Counted from the first letter of the stretch, positions 1 through 6,428 are shown. The stretch is DNA of 7,873 nt from Thermoplasmata archaeon (GCA_030630685.1 DAOVMN010000091.1:1-7873); one strand, 5' to 3'. Notes: a model not told the origin generated them from the sequence alone. Numbers and translations: made by a program.

Positions 1-1
1 A

Positions 2-430
2 TCGTCGTTTCTCGTCATGGGGGAATCTGCTCCACCCACGATTGTCGGACTCCAGTTGTCGCTGGTGCTAGTGGCTACTGTTGAAGGCATGGACACTAGT
101 CCCGTAGCTGGAACTCGCTGGTGTTCACCACCTCCACCCCAATACTATCCACCACCTCCTTCAGACCCATACTACCAGCAAATTCCGCCCCCACAGTATC
201 CATACTATCAGCAAGCTCCGCCCTCACAGCATCCACCATCGCCCTCACGGTATCCACCACCGCTACCCTCACAACATCAACAGCCTCCACGATACCCACC
301 ACCACAGCGCCCGCCGCCGGAATATGCCCGGAAATATTATGACGTTCCTTCACGGAGCAGGGGGAATGGATATACAGGCGAGGATGAAGAAAACGGCAGA
401 GAGAAAGAGCAGGGAGGGGAGGATGGATGA
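2..430 (+). CDS. Proline/tyrosine/glutamine-rich C-terminal tail, 5' end outside window
   Basis: The frame is open from the left edge to the TGA at 428-430, so the gene probably starts upstream; the ATG at 17 has no visible ribosome site or TATA element before it. From about base 125 the product is low complexity: runs of PPP and PPPP alternating with YY, QQ, QY and RY, then a charged acidic end (GEDEENGREKEQGGEDG). Such tails are common in archaeal membrane or zinc-ribbon proteins, where they act as flexible cytoplasmic linkers, but no catalytic domain is visible. The first 35 residues contain a short hydrophobic stretch (TIVGLQLSLVLVATV) and do not look like the rest, so a frame disruption before base 125 cannot be excluded. 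The stop overlaps the next start (ATGA at 427-430), suggesting an operon. Function unknown. Confidence 0.5.
   Translation, partial: SSFLVMGESAPPTIVGLQLSLVLVATVEGMDTSPVAGTRWCSPPPPQYYPPPPSDPYYQQIPPPQYPYYQQAPPSQHPPSPSRYPPPLPSQHQQPPRYPPPQRPPPEYARKYYDVPSRSRGNGYTGEDEENGREKEQGGEDG
412..422 (+). promoter_or_regulatory. Shine-Dalgarno region for the 427 gene
   Basis: The purine-rich stretch GGGAGGGGAGG contains two GGAGG cores, ending 9 and 4 bases before the ATG at 427. It lies inside the coding sequence of the upstream gene and supports this start and translational coupling. It is the only convincing Shine-Dalgarno site in the window; the other genes look leaderless. Confidence 0.6.
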
Positions 431-1023
431 GGGTATTCCCTTTGAAAGGTTCGTGGATAGTGATCCTGTCGGCTTTTCTTATCATTGCCTCGGGATTTGT
501 GATTTTGGCGGTTAGTATTATTCCCACAGAAAAGGACGAGAAAAGCTCTGAGATCAGGATGAAAGAAGGTGGGTTCTGGGTTGAGCAGTTCCCGGATGTG
601 GGATTTGGTTCGGAGATGTCGATCTCTGTGGATTTTCGCACAGACAATGGAGGGGGTAACGGAATCTCTCTCTACTTTATGGATGAAGACAACCACGACG
701 AATTCATGGAATGGGTGGAAAAAGAGAACAACACCACAGCCGCAGAGAAGCTGAACGAGCTGGAGTTCATCTGTAAGAGGAACTGCTCCAAGGACTGCGA
801 ATTCGATCTTTCTGTCGAGGATGATGGTGACGTGTACTTGGTCGTCGTGAACCATGGCGAGGCAAAGGACCTAACCCTTACCGTAAAGACAACCATGGAT
901 ATGGAATCCGGGGTGTGTTTTGCCGTATTTTTCATCCTCGGTCTTATCGGCGTGCTCGTGATAAGGGCGGCCCTCCAGATAGAGGATAGGCCCCCCGAGA
1001 ATTTTGGAGGGTTTGAATCTTGA
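427..1023 (+). CDS. Small membrane-anchored protein with extracytoplasmic beta-rich domain
   Basis: This 198-residue protein was not recognised as a named family. It has a short N-terminus with two basic residues, a transmembrane helix at about 10-32, a hydrophilic domain at about 33-161, a second helix at about 162-183 and a short acidic tail. With a positive-inside orientation the middle domain faces out. Alternating hydrophobic strands near its end (DVYLVVVNHGEAKDLTLTVK) resemble the beta sandwich of emp24/GOLD-like domains, a weak similarity. Cys116, Cys120 and Cys124 are close enough for a disulfide or metal site, and there are two N-glycosylation sequons (NNT at 101, NCS at 119). The start overlaps the stop of the proline-rich gene by ATGA and follows a strong Shine-Dalgarno, so the two are probably co-translated and may act together at the membrane. 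Confidence 0.75.
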   Translation: MRVFPLKGSWIVILSAFLIIASGFVILAVSIIPTEKDEKSSEIRMKEGGFWVEQFPDVGFGSEMSISVDFRTDNGGGNGISLYFMDEDNHDEFMEWVEKENNTTAAEKLNELEFICKRNCSKDCEFDLSVEDDGDVYLVVVNHGEAKDLTLTVKTTMDMESGVCFAVFFILGLIGVLVIRAALQIEDRPPENFGGFES

Positions 1024-1070
1024 CCTCTCGGGAGGGCACTCATGTCCAACGCCTATGCTTGGATGCGCTT

Positions 1071-1085
1071 GCTCTACGGTAGAGC
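1071..1085. repeat. Perfect 7-bp inverted repeat between convergent genes
   Basis: GCTCTAC-G-GTAGAGC lies in the 139-base gap (1024-1162) between two convergent genes. A one-base spacer is too short for a full hairpin loop, but a 5-bp stem with a 5-base loop is possible. No T-run follows on either strand, so an intrinsic terminator is not well supported. It could equally be a protein-binding site or chance. Confidence 0.35.
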
Positions 1086-1162
1086 ACGTGCTTTTAAGCG
1101 TGGGCCTGGGTAAGTACAATTTTCCGACACCGCTTCCAGCGATACCCTCCCCGCCAACCAGA

Positions 1163-2506
1163 CTATTCTCTCGGAGGGACGTGGGGGACCCGCCCATTCT
1201 TTGGTGGAAAAGCGTACCTCGAGCGCAGGAGTATAACGAATGCAACGATGGAGAATATGGGTGAAACAATTCCCAGTCCAAAGGAAAATATTCCCACTAT
1301 CGAAGAGAGAACACAAAAGGCATAGTACTTCCTCTTACGTACTGCAATCCCCCCCAGGAACGAGATCGTGGAGCAGATGATTATGAAGGTGGGGAACGTA
1401 TATATCCCGTTTTCAATGGAGTCGTCTATCTTCTCCTCCGACGTATTGTTCCCAGCCGCCTTGTGAAGGGTAAAATCCTTTTTATTATCCGTTTCCGAAA
1501 TACCCTCCGGCATCAATGTAAACCTGTAGTATATGACGCGATAACCCTGGGTATAGATGCGCAAGGTGTGTGTCCCCGACTCCAGCTCTCGAAAGGAGAA
1601 TCTCCCTTCGGCATCCGTGGTTGTGGTGATATTCTTTTTCATTAACCTGACCTCTGCCCCCTCAACAGGATTACCATCAGCATCCATCACCCTTCCATCC
1701 ATGGTCATATCATCGAACCCGCCGCTTAGGGAAAGATGGAAAATATAGAACACCAGGATGGCGGTCAATACCCCGAGCACAGCGGAAAGGATCAGGAGTT
1801 TCCCTGCCCAGGCAGGATTCCTGAAGAATGGTATTTTAGGGTAAGGAAATGGATAAGGATACGGATACTGGGGCATCCCTGGATGGTATCCTGGGACGGG
1901 GGGGCCGTTGGGGTAGGGGACGTCCTGCGGCTGGGCCCAGGGTGGAAACGGAGTGGTTCCAGGCGGAATCGGGGGGTACCGCGGGGGCGGATACCTACGA
2001 TCTGGCCAGGGAGGTATCTCACTCTTTCTTTCCTCAGCCTTTTTCTCCTCTTTTACCACCTCTTTCCTTTTCTCCTCCGTTACCGCCTCTTTCCTTTTCT
2101 CCTCCTTTACCACCTCTTTCCTTTTCTCCTCCGTTACCACCTCTTTCCTTTTCTCCTCGGGTCCAACTCTTTTCCCGGGTTTCGTGATTTCTTCCTTCTT
2201 TGCTCCCTTCACCTCTCCTGCTTCCTTCTCTGCCCTCTTTATCTCCTCTATGAGCTTTTCAACCTCCTTTTTTTCTCTCTCGGAAATGGGAGGCGGTGCC
2301 CTCGCAGGGGCGGGGGAATGCCTGCCCGGGGTCCCTTTTTTGGGCGGGGTGGGCCTGGGGCCTATGAGCTTCCCTCTGGAGTCCATCTGGAACTCCTTTC
2401 CGCAGGAGCTGCAGTTCACCTTGAACTCGGAATCCTTCTCGGCCTGAAAAACCGTCAGCTTATTTTCAGTGTTGCAGTAAGGACATGAGACCTTGATTGT
2501 TTTCAT
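1163..2506 (-). CDS. Zinc-ribbon, charged-repeat, proline-rich membrane protein with carboxypeptidase-regulatory-like domain
   Basis: The 447-residue product has a mosaic layout. Residues 1-40 form a zinc ribbon (C8-x2-C11 and C32-x2-C35). Residues 76-163 are a charged, probably helical or coiled-coil segment containing five 9-residue units of the EEKRKEVVK type at 117-161. Residues 164-226 are rich in proline and tyrosine. A transmembrane helix spans about 236-258. Residues 269-347 match the carboxypeptidase-regulatory-like / Cna-B type beta sandwich (GRVMDADGNPVEGAEVRL, then DAEGRFSFRELESGTHTLRI). Two or three C-terminal helices lie at about 370-428. Topology would put the zinc ribbon and repeats in the cytoplasm and the beta domain outside. 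The start is set by the zinc ribbon beginning at once and by a TATA-like element about 25 bases upstream. Role unknown; the layout suggests a cell-envelope protein that links cytoplasmic partners to the surface. Confidence 0.85.
   Translation of the reverse strand: MKTIKVSCPYCNTENKLTVFQAEKDSEFKVNCSSCGKEFQMDSRGKLIGPRPTPPKKGTPGRHSPAPARAPPPISEREKKEVEKLIEEIKRAEKEAGEVKGAKKEEITKPGKRVGPEEKRKEVVTEEKRKEVVKEEKRKEAVTEEKRKEVVKEEKKAEERKSEIPPWPDRRYPPPRYPPIPPGTTPFPPWAQPQDVPYPNGPPVPGYHPGMPQYPYPYPFPYPKIPFFRNPAWAGKLLILSAVLGVLTAILVFYIFHLSLSGGFDDMTMDGRVMDADGNPVEGAEVRLMKKNITTTTDAEGRFSFRELESGTHTLRIYTQGYRVIYYRFTLMPEGISETDNKKDFTLHKAAGNNTSEEKIDDSIENGIYTFPTFIIICSTISFLGGIAVRKRKYYAFCVLSSIVGIFSFGLGIVSPIFSIVAFVILLRSRYAFPPKNGRVPHVPPRE
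2053..2160 (-). repeat. Four tandem 27-bp repeats inside the zinc-ribbon protein gene
   Basis: On the plus strand, units begin TTACC(A/G)CCT at 2053, 2080, 2107 and 2134 and differ at only a few positions. On the coding strand each unit encodes nine residues of the EEKRKEVV(T/K) type. Being a multiple of three, gain or loss of a unit keeps the frame, so copy number could vary between strains. Confidence 0.9.
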
Positions 2507-2512
2507 TAATTT

Positions 2513-2671
2513 ACCATTCCCACCTTGATATTAAGTTTTTCTCCGGCGCTGGTTTTCAGCAGAAATCCCAATCCTCGCTTCGAGCCCTCGCCAATAACCA
2601 AGGGCATCCGTTATGCAATCCGGGATGTGGTGGAGGCCAATAAGCTGAAGAAGGCTGGCCCTTTAACCTAA
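2513..2671 (+). pseudogene. Possible start-less coding relic, family not recognised
   Basis: The stretch 2507-2824 has no normal gene. Within it a plus-strand frame is open from after a TAA at 2507-2509 to the TAA at 2669-2671. Its last 27 codons read like real protein: SPITKGIRYAIRDVVEANKL followed by KKAGPLT. There is no ATG in the frame and the upstream residues look random, so this may be the eroded 3' end of a lost gene. It could also be chance. The rest of the gap (2672-2824) holds only a weak 5-bp stem at 2690-2707 and nothing else that I can support. Confidence 0.25.
2527..2535 (-). promoter_or_regulatory. TATA-like element for the zinc-ribbon membrane protein
   Basis: On the minus strand CTTAATATC lies about 25 bases before the ATG at 2506, the spacing expected if transcription begins at or next to the start codon. 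An AAGGTGGG stretch nearer the ATG is a poor, distant Shine-Dalgarno candidate, so leaderless translation is preferred. The match to a consensus TATA is moderate. Confidence 0.4.
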
Positions 2672-2824
2672 CTTCCAAATTGTGCGCTTAGGCACCCAGG
2701 AATGCCTGTGGATCAAGTCCCAGCCCGATAATCCAAAACTCCCAACTCAATCCCGAAGTAGCCACGGTCCCTATTTTATTCCCGCTCCCATTGCCGTGCC
2801 CTTTGCTGCACCTTTCACTAATTT

Positions 2825-3895
2825 TCAACTAATGATCTCTTCCAGCCTATCCTGTTTTATCCCTTCCTTGATCTCCATAGCGATCCTCTGGCCTGTGGAG
2901 AGCCCGGGCATGATAAATTCCGAATACGGAGAACCGCTGATGAACGGGTTGGTACCGGCAACGATCCTTGCAGACATCTCGAACACCTTGAACTCCAACC
3001 GGTCTGTTACAACGGATTCCAGGCAGAAGCTCCCGATCATCCCGCCCATCAGTTTTAGGGAGCGCTCCACCACCTTCTCCCCCATCTCCATCACCTCGGG
3101 CATAAGGGACTCCCTGATCACCACGGGGACATTGCCGGTCACCACGAAGGTGGGATAGATACCCTGGGCCTTGAGATGCTCCTGGCTTCCGAGCTTGTAC
3201 ATCTCATCGATGTTGGTCTCATCCCGTCGGTCGATGCTGAGAAGCTGGAGGCTGCCCCTGCTCAACCTGTACCCGTCTTCAATGAGTGGGGAGTAGAAAT
3301 AGTGGAGGTAATAACGGGTGCCAATGATGTACTCCTGGATGGTATACTTCTGGCTTCTGTCGATGCCCTTCCAGAACTCCTCTGGTGTGCGGGCGATAAA
3401 GAAGCCCCTTCCGCCCCTGGCACCGTCGTATTTCACAAGGACCGGAACATCGATATCATCGGGAGATTCGAAGAGCTTTGGCATGGATATCCCGGCGCCT
3501 TCGAGCCACACTCGTTCCATGGCCCTGTCGGATTCCCATTTGAGTATCCGGCGGTTTCCGAAGGTGGGGACAGGGAGGGATTCGAACTCCTTGATGCCGA
3601 GGTATTCTACCATGGAGCCATGAGGGATTATTATGACATTTTTCTCGATGAGCTCTTCTGCATGGCCCCTGAGCTCTTTGTAATCATTAAGAACAAGAAA
3701 GTCATCAGGCTTTGCAAGGGGGAAGGCGTCATAGATCCGCGTGCGGCCCTTGAGGGCGATGCCGAGTGTTTTGAATCCTTCTTTTCTTGCACCATGGAAT
3801 ATCTGGAGACTGCTGTGGGAACAGACAGTCGCGATGGTGATGCTCTTTTTGTTATAGCCCCTGAGAATTTCGGGGATGGAAAACGAGTTCGACAT
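2825..3895 (-). CDS. purP: PurP, formate-dependent FAICAR (IMP precursor) synthetase
   Basis: PurP is the archaeal ATP-grasp enzyme that uses formate and ATP, not formyl-folate, to convert AICAR to FAICAR in the penultimate step of IMP synthesis; it is cytoplasmic. The 356-residue product fits the family length. The N-terminal domain has the family motif near residues 20-31 (ATVCSHSSLQIF; usually GSHTSLH). ATP-grasp hallmarks follow: VLVKYDGARGGRGFF at about 152-166, QEYIIGTRYYLHYF at 187-200, and the metal/ATP segment FEMSARIVAGTNPF near 305-318. The frame stays open upstream to an ATG at 4000, but 3895 is chosen because family members begin about 20 residues before the ATxxSH motif and because a TATA-like element lies 22-29 bases upstream. 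It diverges from the TIM-barrel gene and has no visible purine-gene neighbour here. Confidence 0.93.
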   Translation of the reverse strand: MSNSFSIPEILRGYNKKSITIATVCSHSSLQIFHGARKEGFKTLGIALKGRTRIYDAFPLAKPDDFLVLNDYKELRGHAEELIEKNVIIIPHGSMVEYLGIKEFESLPVPTFGNRRILKWESDRAMERVWLEGAGISMPKLFESPDDIDVPVLVKYDGARGGRGFFIARTPEEFWKGIDRSQKYTIQEYIIGTRYYLHYFYSPLIEDGYRLSRGSLQLLSIDRRDETNIDEMYKLGSQEHLKAQGIYPTFVVTGNVPVVIRESLMPEVMEMGEKVVERSLKLMGGMIGSFCLESVVTDRLEFKVFEMSARIVAGTNPFISGSPYSEFIMPGLSTGQRIAMEIKEGIKQDRLEEIIS

Positions 3896-3916
3896 GAAAG
3901 GTAAACATTGGGGCAG

Positions 3917-3924
3917 ATATAATT
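3917..3924 (-). promoter_or_regulatory. TATA-like element of purP
   Basis: AATTATAT on the minus strand is 22-29 bases before the ATG at 3895 and supports both that start and a leaderless mRNA. It lies inside the 35-codon upstream extension of the frame, which argues against the longer start at 4000. Confidence 0.55.
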
Positions 3925-4049
3925 GCTTTTTGGTGGCAGCCCCTGAAGGTAGGGATCTGATGAACTCTGCTGCTTTTCTGGTGAATTCAATCTCGCACAT
4001 CGATCAACAACCCGGAACGCCTTGGTCAACCATCGATCCCACGGACAAC

Positions 4050-4057
4050 CATAAATA
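4050..4057 (+). promoter_or_regulatory. TATA-like element of the TIM-barrel gene
   Basis: CATAAATA is centred about 27 bases before the ATG at 4081. The bases between are pyrimidine-rich with no Shine-Dalgarno, so the transcript is probably leaderless. Confidence 0.6.
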
Positions 4058-4080
4058 CCCCAATCCAACCTCCCGGTCCG

Positions 4081-4812
4081 ATGAAGCTCGGCCTAAAGAT
4101 CAGATACAGCGAACCTCCAGGCATCCCTGGTTTCACCCCCCGGATGGTGGAACTCCACTTAGCAGATGAGGACCTTACCAAGCACTGGAACGAGATCATC
4201 GATACATTCTCCACCTTCCCGGACATGCCCGTGGTGATCCACGCCCCGCAGAACCTTTATCTGCCCATAAAGAAGAGACCCCTGGTAGACATCTCCAGCC
4301 TTCAGGATAAGCAGCGCACAATGAGCTTGGACGTGGTAAGAAAAACCCTCGAACTCTCGGGAGAGATCGAAGCGGATTACGTGGTAGCCCATCCAGGAGG
4401 CATCACGCCCGAGCCTGCACCGAAAAAGGAGGGATTCGTTTTTAGGTTGATCTCCTCGCTCGAGGAACTTGAGAAGGACTACAACACGCGGGAGATTCTC
4501 ATGGAGAACATGCCCTGGTTCTACTGGATGTGGGGCGAGGAAGAGAGATGGTACAGCAGCATCCTGCTTACCCCCGAAGATTTTCAACCAGTGCTGGAGT
4601 ACACCAATGTGGTGCTGGACATCTGCCACGCCTACCTCTCGACGGAGGAGGGAAGCAACGATGCCATATTCTCATTTTTCAGGAAGCTGCGGGGTCGGAT
4701 CAAGCACATCCACCTATCGGATGCCGCTGCACCGGACAGGAGGGACTCCAGTTCGGGGAAGGCGAGATCGAGCTTCGCAGGGTCTTCAGGTACATCCTTG
4801 ACTTGGAGGTGA
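4081..4812 (+). CDS. Xylose-isomerase/AP-endonuclease-2-like TIM-barrel protein, 3' end frameshifted
   Basis: The 243-residue reading belongs to the sugar phosphate isomerase/epimerase superfamily (TIM barrel, AP_endonuc_2 type), whose members bind divalent metal and isomerise sugars or cleave phosphodiesters. Candidate metal ligands follow the family order: H54 (VVIHAPQ), H104 (VVAHPGG), E142 (ILMENMPW), D180 and H183 (VVLDICHAYLS), H211 and D214 (HIHLSDA). The last expected acid, in IPEIKG, is missing from this frame. After APDR (residue 220) the product becomes a serine-rich string with no family character (DSSSGKARSSFAG) and stops at 4810-4812, while the true C-terminus continues one frame away to 4910. 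One missing base at about 4738-4740 explains this. The repaired protein would be about 276 residues, normal for the family. Substrate cannot be told. The ATG is supported by a TATA-like element 27 bases upstream. Confidence 0.8.
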   Translation: MKLGLKIRYSEPPGIPGFTPRMVELHLADEDLTKHWNEIIDTFSTFPDMPVVIHAPQNLYLPIKKRPLVDISSLQDKQRTMSLDVVRKTLELSGEIEADYVVAHPGGITPEPAPKKEGFVFRLISSLEELEKDYNTREILMENMPWFYWMWGEEERWYSSILLTPEDFQPVLEYTNVVLDICHAYLSTEEGSNDAIFSFFRKLRGRIKHIHLSDAAAPDRRDSSSGKARSSFAGSSGTSLTWR

Positions 4813-4910
4813 CCGCAATCCCCGAGATAAAAGGTGCCCACCTGAATGACAGGGAAGGATTCCGGGAGGCAATTAAGAGGTTCAACGATATCCTGCAGAT
4901 GGTGGTGTAG
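4737..4910 (+). pseudogene. Out-of-frame C-terminus of the TIM-barrel gene
   Basis: In the -1 frame relative to the 4081 start, the sequence reads QEGLQFGEGEIELRRVFRYI and on through VTAIPEIKGAHLNDREGFRE to a TAG at 4908-4910. The FGEGEI and AIPEIKG blocks are the normal last strands of this TIM-barrel family; the glutamate at 4824-4826 is the expected final metal ligand. The residues join exactly to HIHLSDAAAPD in the first frame if one base is restored. It has no start of its own and is best read as the detached end of the same gene: a recent mutation or a sequencing/assembly error. Confidence 0.85.
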
Positions 4911-4958
4911 CAACATTAGTTCTCGAAGATTTTCTACGGTAACCTCCAAGCCCCTCCA

Positions 4959-5114
4959 TCAGTGGTATTCGATTCCGTTGGGGCCTAAGGCATCTCGCAG
5001 GTCTCCGCCCTTGAAGTGCTCGAACTTGAAGGCAGGGAAGCGGCGGGTGTCCACAAGGATCTCGATCCTGTGCCCCTCAATTCCAGATGCCCCATCAGAT
5101 AATTTTATATTCCT
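4959..5114 (-). pseudogene. DUF488-family gene remnant
   Basis: The minus strand between the TIM-barrel and AAA+ genes translates as GHRIEILVDTRRFPAFKFEH, then FKGGDLRDALGPNGIEYH and TGA at 4961-4959. This matches the conserved core of DUF488 proteins: a hydrophobic strand into (V)D(V/T)RR-P, then an F/L-rich helix, then GI-Y. Family members usually continue with W and a GLGG-like motif; here the TGA sits where W is expected and is followed by WRGLE. The N-terminal strand and opening helix are absent, since the frame closes at 5117-5115 inside the 3' end of the AAA+ gene, and the C-terminal half is absent because the TIM-barrel gene is reached. It is therefore a dead fragment. DUF488 function is largely unknown. 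Confidence 0.65.
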
Positions 5115-6405
5115 TCAACATCTCCATTTCATATCCAAGAGAATAGATTGCTTTTCTATCCTCTCTGGACCGCTTTAAAATCTCAGGAGACGATTTGATC
5201 TTTTCGGAGTTCAGATTTCTGTTGAGGTATGAGGTCTTGAACCCTGTTTCTTTGATCAAACTTGAACTGCTTGGACCGGAGGGGCCACATCTGGATATTC
5301 CCCTGATTATTTTCTGAAGCGGGCGGGTCAGGCCCTCGTAGGTCTCCTTTGCCCGTTCGACCATTATTATTTCCACATCAGCAAGATTATGCACTCGCAC
5401 GGAATGACCATCATCGACCATTCCCTGGAAAATCCTATGAAGGAAATTGAATGCCCATCGGATGTCCCCTTTACTTTTCAAATGGATATATTTCACCACA
5501 TCATCGTCAAGAGGAAATATCGGTTCAATCTTTTTTTTGTTCTTTATGGAAAAGTGATCCAGCCTGATATTCACCGCATTCTGAAATTCATGGAGGTTCA
5601 ATGGGGGGATTACAATACTGTTCCCGGCCAGCGACCTCAGTCTTCCCGACTCCGAAAGCGTTCTTCTAAGGCCCAGATCCCCGATAAAGAAGTAGAGCGA
5701 ATTGAGGAAGGTAAGGTCGCGCAGGGATTCAATGCCTTCTTTGATTGATTCAGATCTAATCTTTGAGGATTCCAGATTTTCAATGGAAATAAGAAATCTC
5801 TTCCCTGCCTTGTCGAAGACCTTCCTATCGATCTCTAAAATCTTGCTGCCGATAATGCCGGTAGTAATATTTTCTCTTTCCTTTTGGGTTTCGCTTTTGT
5901 GGCGGGAGCCACGAAGAATCGAGGGTAACGAAACCGAGATCTCTCTTCCCTTCTCAACTCCCCTTATCTGTGTGATTTTATGAACTTCATTTCTAACATC
6001 CTTTGGGACAACTCCTGGTCGTTCAACTGCCTCCACCATTCTATGCATTATATCCAGCAAGAGATCACGGGGTGAGGTGGATGAAACGAAATCAATCTTT
6101 TTAGCAACGATAAAGTCTTCTCTTACTTTTTCGACCTCAAGGGCAACGCGATTAAAGAAGGTTGATTTCCCGATACCAAAGTCCTTTCCCTCGATACATA
6201 CTGCCCCTATCCCGCTGTTAAGAGTACTTATGAATTTTCTTCTCTCCTTTCTTCTGCCAACAAACAGTGTGGTAAGCAGTTCCTCTTTGATCAGTTCGTT
6301 GGAATAATAGGGATTTCCACTAAATCCCCAGTTGTTAAACATATTATTATGGTAAGCCTTTAATTCATCATCATCCGATAAACCGGTATGTTTTTTATGC
6401 CTCAT
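5095..6405 (-). CDS. AAA+ ATPase, Cdc6/Orc1- or STAND-like, with C-terminal winged helix
   Basis: The 436-residue protein starts with a segment typical of Cdc6-like ATPases (GFSGNPYYSNELIKEELL, then LFVGRRKERRKFI at about 47-59). The P-loop at 72-82 reads EGKDFGIGKST; the spacing from the first glycine to GK is one longer than in the G-x4-GK-S/T consensus. A Walker B-like strand is at 203-211 (RFLISIENLE, with E/N instead of the usual D/D or D/E). A sensor-1-like strand with LYFFIGDLGLRR is at about 237-248, and a sensor-2-like GDIRWAFNFLHRI at 313-325. Residues from about 357 onward resemble a winged-helix DNA-binding domain. A charged insert lies at 160-195. The ATG at 6405 is backed by a TATA-like element 28 bases upstream; ATG at residue 22 is an alternative. 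It diverges from an HD phosphohydrolase gene. It may bind DNA using ATP; initiator, regulator and defence roles are all possible. Confidence 0.8.
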   Translation of the reverse strand: MRHKKHTGLSDDDELKAYHNNMFNNWGFSGNPYYSNELIKEELLTTLFVGRRKERRKFISTLNSGIGAVCIEGKDFGIGKSTFFNRVALEVEKVREDFIVAKKIDFVSSTSPRDLLLDIMHRMVEAVERPGVVPKDVRNEVHKITQIRGVEKGREISVSLPSILRGSRHKSETQKERENITTGIIGSKILEIDRKVFDKAGKRFLISIENLESSKIRSESIKEGIESLRDLTFLNSLYFFIGDLGLRRTLSESGRLRSLAGNSIVIPPLNLHEFQNAVNIRLDHFSIKNKKKIEPIFPLDDDVVKYIHLKSKGDIRWAFNFLHRIFQGMVDDGHSVRVHNLADVEIIMVERAKETYEGLTRPLQKIIRGISRCGPSGPSSSSLIKETGFKTSYLNRNLNSEKIKSSPEILKRSREDRKAIYSLGYEMEMLKEYKII

Positions 6406-6428
6406 TGCTCGTTAGGAACAGATTGTAA

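Noticed and set aside
1005..1035. T-arm-like string near GGGTTTGAATCTTGACCTC
   Set aside because: No acceptor, D or anticodon stem could be fitted around it, and it overlaps the end of a coding sequence. The similar string near 2572-2590 failed for the same reason.
2053..2160. Tandem repeats as a possible CRISPR array
   Set aside because: The 27-bp units are directly adjacent with no spacers and encode an in-frame protein repeat.
1736..2488. 250-residue plus-strand open frame
   Set aside because: It is the antisense of the charged-repeat and proline-rich part of the zinc-ribbon protein. Its product is an artefact rich in leucine, phenylalanine and arginine, and the opposite strand has clear domains.
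2774..2827. Readthrough of the purP stop into 17 further codons on the minus strand
   Set aside because: The main frame already ends where PurP proteins normally end, and nothing supports recoding of the TGA.
3176..3904. 242-residue plus-strand open frame
   Set aside because: It lies fully within purP on the opposite strand, where ATP-grasp motifs are unmistakable.
3896..4000. purP start at 4000 (391-residue form)
   Set aside because: Family members begin close to the ATxxSH motif, the TATA element lies inside the extension, and no promoter was seen before 4000.
4725..4745. Programmed -1 frameshift in the TIM-barrel gene
   Set aside because: No canonical X-XXY-YYZ slippery heptamer or convincing downstream structure was seen at the junction; an indel is simpler.
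4632..4949. 105-residue minus-strand open frame
   Set aside because: Most of it is antisense to the TIM-barrel gene. Only its first few codons coincide with the sequence following the DUF488 remnant.
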